A DNA stretch of 8,152 nt from Holophagae bacterium. GTDB lineage: Bacteria; Acidobacteriota; Thermoanaerobaculia; Thermoanaerobaculales; Sulfomarinibacteraceae. The position numbers were made by a program, and so were the translations under genes. The notes under the pieces are model-generated. The model had not been told where the DNA came from and ran no database searches. It saw nothing but the letters and a program-made list of their open reading frames with translations. Shown here piece by piece: positions 1 through 5,124 of this stretch. The stretch is taken from positions 1 to 8,152 of the forward strand of contig JAUWTC010000091.1 of NCBI GenBank assembly GCA_030609785.1, written 5' to 3'. The first letter of the stretch is position 1. Each line of letters starts with the position of its first letter.

Positions 1-384
1 CAGCGAGAACTTCATATTCCTCGAGAGGACGCCGAACGTCTGAAGCAGGGAGAGCGGGTCGGGGACCACACTCTGCAGCAGGTCCTCGGTGTCATCAACA
101 GCGTGTCCGAAGATCTTGCCGCGGAGCTTCAGAAAACCATTGATTTCTTCGTGGCCACCTCTTCGGTGGACCGCGTGGGGCGGGTGGTACTAGCAGGTGG
201 CGCCGCCAAGACGGTCAACTTGGATGAGGTCATCAAGGGTCGATTTCAGGTCGATGTCGAGATCTTGAACCCGTTCCGGAATATCCGTTACAGCGAGTCG
301 GATTTTGATCCGGATTGGATCAACCGACACGCTTCGGCTATGACGGTAGCGGTGGGCCTCGCGGTTCGCACGGTCGGAGATTGA
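1..384 (+). CDS. pilM: PilM, type IV pilus assembly ATPase-like protein (C-terminal fragment)
   Basis: The reading frame is open from base 1, so the gene starts left of the window; 127 C-terminal residues are visible, against about 350 for a complete PilM. PilM is an actin/FtsA-fold cytoplasmic protein that binds nucleotide and the N-terminal tail of PilN, forming the cytoplasmic ring of the pilus alignment complex. The fragment carries the late nucleotide-fold signature VVLAGGAAKTVNL (fragment residues 62-74, the usual 'LSGGGA..pGL' loop). About 20 residues later it has ILNPFRNI (88-95), matching the conserved 'dPF' segment of PilM. The C-terminus (SAMTVAVGLAVRTVGD) matches the family's closing helix, where 'vAvGLAlR' is typical. 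The glycine loop is slightly altered, with Ala-Lys where Gly or Pro is usual. The stop lies 4 bases before pilN. Identity rests on these motifs plus the pilNOPQ context and is strong. Confidence 0.93.
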   Translation, partial: QRELHIPREDAERLKQGERVGDHTLQQVLGVINSVSEDLAAELQKTIDFFVATSSVDRVGRVVLAGGAAKTVNLDEVIKGRFQVDVEILNPFRNIRYSESDFDPDWINRHASAMTVAVGLAVRTVGD

Positions 385-388
385 GGCG

Positions 389-988
389 ATGATCAAGATC
401 AATCTGGTTTCCGCAGGAACTGAAGCAGCCGTCACAAAAAAAGCCACTCCTGAGATATCACTCGGGGGACACCGGGCAGACATTATTCTTCTGGTCGTTC
501 TGGCGATCGGCTTGGCGGTCACCGGCATTCGGTGGTACATGCTCCACAGCACGGTAGTCGAGCTGACAGACATCAAGGCCGAGCGAACGATTGAACGTAA
601 CGAGTTGCAGAAGTACATCGACAAGGTTGAAGAGCTGGAAGCCAAGAGGGCTGAACTCAAGGCCAAGATCGACACGATCCGGAAGCTCAAAGAAAACCAA
701 AAGGGTCCGGTCAGGATCCTCGACGAGGTGTCCCGTACGATGCCGGATTTGGTGTGGTTGACCGGCCTCAACCTCGCCGGGACCCATGTGACGCTCAACG
801 GCATGGCCTTGGACGAAAATGCTATTGCCAATTATGTCGATAACCTCGACGCGTCACCGTTCTTCAATGAACCGACGGTGGTGACCATCCAGCGGTCACG
901 TGAGGATTCCTTCACCTTCCGGCTCGAGTGTGACTTCACCTATTCACCTTCAGGAATTGCTTCGGCAGAAGTCGAGGCCGAGGGCTAA
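389..988 (+). CDS. pilN: PilN, inner-membrane type IV pilus alignment protein
   Basis: 199 residues, normal for PilN. A short cytoplasmic tail starts MIKINLVS, the position of the conserved INLLP-type motif that docks on PilM. One transmembrane helix follows at about residues 31-52 (DIILLVVLAIGLAVTGIRWY), then a charged coiled coil at about 56-105 and a periplasmic ferredoxin-like domain at about 108-187 (VRILDEVSRTMPDLVWLTGL, then NGMALDENAIANYVDNL). This is the standard PilN architecture. It pairs with PilO through the coiled coil and the periplasmic domain. The ATG is preceded by GAGG overlapping the pilM stop, with only 4 bases between the genes, so translation is probably coupled. The odd point is that the PilM-binding motif is degenerate: INLVSAG instead of INLLPxR. 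No other single-helix family fits this order and position as well. Confidence 0.93.
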   Translation: MIKINLVSAGTEAAVTKKATPEISLGGHRADIILLVVLAIGLAVTGIRWYMLHSTVVELTDIKAERTIERNELQKYIDKVEELEAKRAELKAKIDTIRKLKENQKGPVRILDEVSRTMPDLVWLTGLNLAGTHVTLNGMALDENAIANYVDNLDASPFFNEPTVVTIQRSREDSFTFRLECDFTYSPSGIASAEVEAEG

Positions 989-997
989 GGGGGCGCC

Positions 998-1567
998 ATG
1001 GCATTTGATCTCAATGAAAAGCCCTGGTATGTGGCGCTGATCATAGGTCTGATCCTCGGGATCACCGTGTTCGTCGTGATGCACATGTACGTTTTCAAAG
1101 ACTTGAAGATTGACATCGAGGGTCTGGAATCGGAAATTTTCGAACTGGAACGCGAGATCGAGAAGGGACGCCAGGCCAAGGCCGACCTTCCCAAACTCGA
1201 GGAGGACATCAGAGGGTATGAGCTCGAGCTTGACCGTCTGACCAAGATCCTGCCGACCCGCAAGGAGACTCCAGTCCTGATCAAAAGACTGAAGCAGTTG
1301 GTCGAGCGTGGATTCTTGCGTTTTCAACGGTTTACGCCAGGGGCCTTCGAGGATCGGGAATATTACCAGGAGTGGCCGATCAAGGTTGAGTTGGACGGCA
1401 CGTATCACGAACTGGGCTTGTTCTTTGACCGACTCAGCAGGTTCCGCCGCATCATCAACGTCAACGAGCTGAAGATCACGCCGAGGAAGTCCAAGGACGG
1501 GCCCTACACGATCCGCGCGTCCTTTACCCAGCGGACCTTTATTTACAAGGGCGACGGAGGTGGATGA
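998..1567 (+). CDS. pilO: PilO, inner-membrane type IV pilus alignment protein
   Basis: 189 residues, in the usual PilO range. A short N-terminal tail (MAFDLNEKPW) leads into one transmembrane helix at about residues 11-33. A long acidic/basic coiled coil follows at about 36-85 (IEGLESEIFELEREIEKG and on), then a periplasmic alpha/beta domain at about 90-185. That domain contains the PilO hallmark LPTRKETPVLIKRLKQL (85-101), the strand EWPIKVELDGTYHELGLFFDRLSRF (125-149) and a closing strand ending FTQRTFIY. PilO heterodimerises with PilN and contacts PilP. The start is supported by an AAGGGGG Shine-Dalgarno sequence just upstream, which begins in the pilN stop codon; the gap to pilN is 9 bases. 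The stop overlaps the start of pilP. Nothing suggests damage. The identification is firm from architecture, hallmark segments and gene order. Confidence 0.94.
   Translation: MAFDLNEKPWYVALIIGLILGITVFVVMHMYVFKDLKIDIEGLESEIFELEREIEKGRQAKADLPKLEEDIRGYELELDRLTKILPTRKETPVLIKRLKQLVERGFLRFQRFTPGAFEDREYYQEWPIKVELDGTYHELGLFFDRLSRFRRIINVNELKITPRKSKDGPYTIRASFTQRTFIYKGDGGG
1556..1560 (+). promoter_or_regulatory. Ribosome binding site deciding the pilP start
   Basis: A perfect GGAGG lies in the last codons of pilO. Two adjacent ATG codons follow at 1564 and 1567. The spacer is 3 bases to the first and 6 bases to the second, so 1567 is the better spaced start. Either way the start overlaps the pilO stop (ATGA or TGATG), typical of translational coupling. 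Confidence 0.7.
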
Positions 1568-2100
1568 TGGCGGCACGTAAGATCCTGATCTGGTGTGCGG
1601 TCATGGCGCTCGCGGTTTTCCCGACGATGGTCGGTTGGACGCAGGACCAGGGCGATGACCTGGTCGAGGAAGCCGGCCAGTTGGTCGAAGAGGAAGAGGT
1701 CGACGTGTCACGGATCGACGAAATCCTCCGGGGTGACCAACAGGTGCAACACGACGACGTCTTCAGCTATGACCCGGCCGGACGACGTGACCCTTTCCGG
1801 TCGCTTCTCGATGGGCTGGACGCCCCTGATGAAGAAGGGGGAAGGGTCAGGCCGCCGGGACTGCCGGGTATGATGATCGAAGAGCTCCGGATTGAGGGCA
1901 TCATCGAGACTCCCGGGGGCGTTCTGGCGTTCATCTTGGGGAGAGACAACCTCTCCTACATCATCCGGCCCGGCACCAAGCTTTACAACGGTGAAGTCAA
2001 AGACATTCTTTCGGACAGGGTTGTTTTCAGGCAACAGGCTGACGACCCGAAACAGATGCGGCCTTATGTGGAGGTCGTGCGGGTACTGGCAGATGACTAA
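1567..2100 (+). CDS. pilP: PilP, periplasmic linker between PilNO and the PilQ secretin
   Basis: 177 residues from the ATG at 1567, or 178 from the ATG at 1564. PilP joins the PilN/PilO inner-membrane complex to the N0 domain of PilQ. An N-terminal signal or anchor helix is seen (basic AARK, then a hydrophobic stretch to about residue 25). A long acidic, probably disordered linker follows at about 28-65, then the PilP signature YDPAGRRDPFRSL and a compact beta domain at about 98-174 (RPPGLPGMMIEELRIEGII, then ILGRDNLSYIIRPGTKLYNGEV and DRVVFRQ). This matches the PilP/HofP family closely. Classical PilP is a lipoprotein with a lipobox cysteine. Here the only cysteine sits inside the hydrophobic stretch (IWCAV) in no good lipobox, so the protein may be released by signal peptidase I or remain anchored by the helix. 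The gene overlaps pilO and precedes pilQ by 33 bases. Its identity is firm; its membrane attachment is uncertain. Confidence 0.93.
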   Translation: MAARKILIWCAVMALAVFPTMVGWTQDQGDDLVEEAGQLVEEEEVDVSRIDEILRGDQQVQHDDVFSYDPAGRRDPFRSLLDGLDAPDEEGGRVRPPGLPGMMIEELRIEGIIETPGGVLAFILGRDNLSYIIRPGTKLYNGEVKDILSDRVVFRQQADDPKQMRPYVEVVRVLADD

Positions 2101-2123
2101 GCGCAGATGGAATTATAAGAATT

Positions 2124-2129
2124 GGGGGA
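2124..2129 (+). promoter_or_regulatory. Ribosome binding site deciding the pilQ start
   Basis: GGGGGA lies 4 bases before the ATG at 2134 and 7 bases before the ATG at 2137. The longer frame that opens with TTG at 2122 would start upstream of this site, and I see no good Shine-Dalgarno sequence before that TTG. The ATG at 2134 or 2137 also puts a standard signal peptide (MSKN, then a hydrophobic core) directly at the N-terminus. Confidence 0.65.
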
Positions 2130-2133
2130 CGGC

Positions 2134-4542
2134 ATGATGAGTAAGAACGTCCGCATCCTACTGGTAGCGGTCGGACTCGTGTTGCTGGGATCCGTTTCCG
2201 GCGTCACGGCGATGAACCCGGTTCCGGAAGTGCGGGACATGCTGGTCGAAGCCGGAGCCGAGGGCCCGGTAATCCACCTCCGTTCGACGGATGGTTTGGA
2301 AACCGTACACTACTCACCTCAGCCAGGGGTCTGGGTTGTCGAAATGCCCGAGATCTCCTGGAGTGACGGATCGGCTGTGGTACATCAGCCGGACCTCGGC
2401 ATTGATCGTGCCGAGTTGTCCCGGGTTGAGGAGTTCGGTAAGACCCACTCCCGCCTGACGGTCTGGCTTTCGTCACCCGCGGAGTTGAATCTGGCCGGAA
2501 CAGCCGATGGTTTGACCCTTCGCTTTTCGATGTTGGATTCCGGGTGGGATTCGGCAGCTCTCGAGGCTGAAGAAGTGCCTGAGCCGGCACAGCTGGCCTC
2601 TCTGCCTCGGGTTGTGACCCGAAGCGAGCCCCCGACACCCGAGCCGGAGGACGTGGCAGCAGCCGCGGGTCATGCGAGCTTGCTCGCGGTCGAGTGCACC
2701 AGGTCCGGTGACGGTGTTGTCGTTGAGCTCCGTGGGGATCGGGCCCTCGAGGGTCGTTCATTCACGTTGCCGGCGCCTGATCGATTGGTGATAGACCTCG
2801 ACGGCGTCATCAACCGGGTAGACCAGTACGTCTTTCCAGTGGGATCGCCCCTGGTTGAAAAGGTGCGGGTTGCCCAGTTCAGATCGCTTCCAAACCCCGT
2901 GACTCGATTGGTGGTCGACCTTGAGTCTGCTGCCGACTACCGCCTGACCTCAGATTCTCAGGGCGCCGTCTTGACCATAGGAAACGCTGGTCCGGTCGCG
3001 GCCCCGGTAGTTGTCAGAGCCAACGCCGCTTCCTCCACCACCGTCATCTCCAACATTGAGGGGGACGGTTCGGTCGAGGTTTACGGCGTCGACAGTCTCA
3101 CCGAGAACGAGAATGATGCCGTTGAAACTGTTGCAAATGAGCCACGACTGAGTGTGCCGCCTCCGATCATTGAAGAGACCCCGTCGGCCCTTCCGGATCG
3201 AAACCCCTGGCAGGCCGATCCTTCACAGCTGGTCGAAGAAGCCGCAGTTGCGACCGAACTTGATTTTCCGGCCCCTGCCGCTGACACCTACGCCATTACG
3301 GAAGTCGAGACCGGTGAGGTCCAATTCACCGGCGACCCGATCAGCCTGACCCTCAAGGACGCCGACATCAAGGACGTCCTGAAGACCTTCTCGGCACTGA
3401 CACAACTCAACATCGTGATTGATCCCGAAGTTTCCGGTTCGGTGACGGTTGAGTTGCGTAACGTTCCCTGGGACCAGGCCCTTGACCTGATCCTGCGAAT
3501 CAACGGTCTGGATTACCTGTTGGAGAACAACGTCCTGAGAGTTTCCACGGTGACCAAACTGACCCGTGAGAAGAACGAGAGGGCGGCCTATTTGGCCCAG
3601 CAGGAAGTCGCTCAGCCGCTGAAAACAGTTGTCAAGCCAGTGTCGTATGCCTCCGCAGGGGACGTTGCCGCCCTCTTGTCCGGCGATTCCTACTTGATGT
3701 CGGACCGAGGTTCGGTCGTCGTCGACACTCGCACCAACACCCTGATCATCCGGGACACGATCGACCGGGTCGAAGGCGTGTTGCGCCTGATCGACACGTT
3801 GGACCTGCCGACGCCTCAGGTGGTCATCGAAGGCCGGATCGTCGAGACGACCCGGACCTTCTCACGAGAACTCGGTGTCAGTTGGGGCTTCCATTCGATC
3901 AACGACGTCGAGTACGGCAATACGACCGGGCAGCGGTTCCCCTATACGGTCGAAACATGGGGTGGAACCAACCTCGCCGCCTCGAGAGAGGCTGCGGGTT
4001 TCCTGGCGATGACCTTCGGGGACATCCTCAACACGTTCAACCTGGACTTCCTCCTGTCTGCGGCCGAGAGCGAGGGCGTGGCGAAGATCGTCAGTACGCC
4101 GAGGATCACGACCCAGAACCTCAAGTCCGCGTCGATCCGGTCCGGGTTGCAGATTCCGGTTCAGACCATCGCCAACAACACCGTGACAGTCCAATATGTC
4201 GATGCCACCCTCAGGCTCATGGTGACGCCACAGATCACCGCCGAGGGCACGGTCAACCTCAAGATCGATATCAAGAAAGAGCAGCCCTTGCAGTCGGGAA
4301 TTATCACCGGCGGCAACAACGCGCCGATCTTGACGCGTTCCGCCACGACCGAACTGCTGGTTCGGGACGGTGGAACGACAGTCATCGGTGGCATCTACAC
4401 GATCGACGACGAGGATCAGGATAACCGGGTACCCGGACTGTGGAAGATTCCGGTGCTCGGCCATCTGTTTCGACAGAAGGCCATCAACCAGCGGCACGAT
4501 GAACTCCTGATTTTCATCACGCCGCGCATCGTGAAGTACTGA
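2134..4542 (+). CDS. pilQ: PilQ, type IV pilus outer-membrane secretin
   Basis: 802 residues from the ATG at 2134, within the family range (about 700-900). PilQ forms the gated outer-membrane channel through which the pilus passes. Seen in order: a signal peptide at 1-26 with likely cleavage after GVTA; a first AMIN-like beta domain at about 33-135; a second AMIN domain at about 183-284 (LLAVECTRSGDGVVVELRGD, then RLVIDLDGV and RLVVDLES); a Pro/Ala/Glu-rich linker at about 285-395; an N0/STN domain at about 398-470 (ISLTLKDADIKDVLKTFS, then NVPWDQALDLILRINGL); one N1 domain at about 497-560; and the secretin core from about 563 to the end. The core closes with the signature VPGLWKIPVLGHLFR (766-780) and ELLIFITPRIVKY. 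AMIN domains bind peptidoglycan in characterised relatives. No lipobox is present. A TTG 12 bases upstream is a possible but less likely start. The identification is essentially certain from the domain order, the C-terminal signature and the pilMNOP context. Confidence 0.97.
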   Translation: MMSKNVRILLVAVGLVLLGSVSGVTAMNPVPEVRDMLVEAGAEGPVIHLRSTDGLETVHYSPQPGVWVVEMPEISWSDGSAVVHQPDLGIDRAELSRVEEFGKTHSRLTVWLSSPAELNLAGTADGLTLRFSMLDSGWDSAALEAEEVPEPAQLASLPRVVTRSEPPTPEPEDVAAAAGHASLLAVECTRSGDGVVVELRGDRALEGRSFTLPAPDRLVIDLDGVINRVDQYVFPVGSPLVEKVRVAQFRSLPNPVTRLVVDLESAADYRLTSDSQGAVLTIGNAGPVAAPVVVRANAASSTTVISNIEGDGSVEVYGVDSLTENENDAVETVANEPRLSVPPPIIEETPSALPDRNPWQADPSQLVEEAAVATELDFPAPAADTYAITEVETGEVQFTGDPISLTLKDADIKDVLKTFSALTQLNIVIDPEVSGSVTVELRNVPWDQALDLILRINGLDYLLENNVLRVSTVTKLTREKNERAAYLAQQEVAQPLKTVVKPVSYASAGDVAALLSGDSYLMSDRGSVVVDTRTNTLIIRDTIDRVEGVLRLIDTLDLPTPQVVIEGRIVETTRTFSRELGVSWGFHSINDVEYGNTTGQRFPYTVETWGGTNLAASREAAGFLAMTFGDILNTFNLDFLLSAAESEGVAKIVSTPRITTQNLKSASIRSGLQIPVQTIANNTVTVQYVDATLRLMVTPQITAEGTVNLKIDIKKEQPLQSGIITGGNNAPILTRSATTELLVRDGGTTVIGGIYTIDDEDQDNRVPGLWKIPVLGHLFRQKAINQRHDELLIFITPRIVKY

Positions 4543-4554
4543 GGGAGGGGGAGC

Positions 4555-5109
4555 ATGTATCGCCTGCTAACCATCTGTGTTCTCGCGGCCGGCCTGGTCT
4601 TTGCTGCCGGTTGCAGCGGCGGATCAGCCCTGGACAACACCAGCGCAGCGGTGTTTCTGACCGTTGATTTCGAGGAGTACAATCCTGATGTCAACGTGTG
4701 TGCCGTCGCGAGTGATTTGACGATTACCAAAATGATTATCCAGTCCAGCCCCAAGGATCCGAACGCCACTCTGACGCCCAACCAGGACGCCAGACTCGTT
4801 GACTGGGAAATAACGCCCCAGCGGACGGACGGTGGCACCGTCACGTCGCCTGAGTGGTACTACGCCGCCACGGTCTACGTTCCTGCCGGCAGTACGACCA
4901 ACTTGGACAACTACCGGATCTATCCCGAGGAATACCTCGACGACCCGCCGTTCAACTACCTGTTCCCGGAAAACGGCGGCGTTGATCCCGAAACGGGTCA
5001 TTCCTTCGTTCGCCAGTCGTTGGAACTGGTGATCCACGGCCGCATCGTCTCGGGGAAACAAATTTCGACCTTACCCTCAGAAGCCGGATTCCGCTTCTAC
5101 TGCAATTGA
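4555..5109 (+). CDS. Small predicted lipoprotein of unknown function, downstream of pilQ
   Basis: 184 residues, not recognised as a named family. The N-terminus is a clear lipoprotein signal (MYRLLTICVLAAGLVFAAGC) with an LxAGC-type lipobox and the acylated cysteine at residue 20. The +2 residue is Ser, compatible with outer-membrane sorting in proteobacteria. The mature part is mainly beta-prone with a conserved-looking segment DARLVDWEITPQRTDGGTVTSPEW (about 78-101), followed by a YVPAGSTT turn. It resembles a single beta-sandwich domain. Only two further cysteines exist, C49 and C183, near the two ends of the domain, and they could form a disulfide (inference). The start has a very strong GGGAGGGGGA site, and the gap to pilQ is 12 bases, so it is cotranscribed with the secretin. 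Its position suggests an envelope accessory of the pilus, perhaps secretin-associated. It lacks the TPR fold of known PilF/Tgl pilotins, so no function is assigned. Confidence 0.85.
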   Translation: MYRLLTICVLAAGLVFAAGCSGGSALDNTSAAVFLTVDFEEYNPDVNVCAVASDLTITKMIIQSSPKDPNATLTPNQDARLVDWEITPQRTDGGTVTSPEWYYAATVYVPAGSTTNLDNYRIYPEEYLDDPPFNYLFPENGGVDPETGHSFVRQSLELVIHGRIVSGKQISTLPSEAGFRFYCN

Positions 5110-5124
5110 TCGGGGGTCTGCATT

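Noticed and set aside
190..831. Open frame of 213 codons on the minus strand, across pilM and pilN
   Set aside because: Serine/arginine-rich shadow of two well-supported pilus genes that spans their junction; no recognisable domain.
2114..2119. TATAAG between pilP and pilQ as a -10 box for an internal pilQ promoter
   Set aside because: No -35-like sequence at 16-18 bases upstream, and the gap is only 33 bases; an AT-rich spacer is a simpler reading.
3882..4424. Open frame of 180 codons on the plus strand inside pilQ
   Set aside because: Out-of-frame shadow rich in Arg, Gln, His and Pro; an artefact of GC-rich codons in pilQ.
3862..4497. Open frame of 211 codons on the minus strand, opposite the PilQ secretin core
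   Set aside because: The sense strand encodes the conserved secretin domain and its C-terminal signature; the antisense product is low-complexity Arg/Asp/Gly with no motif.
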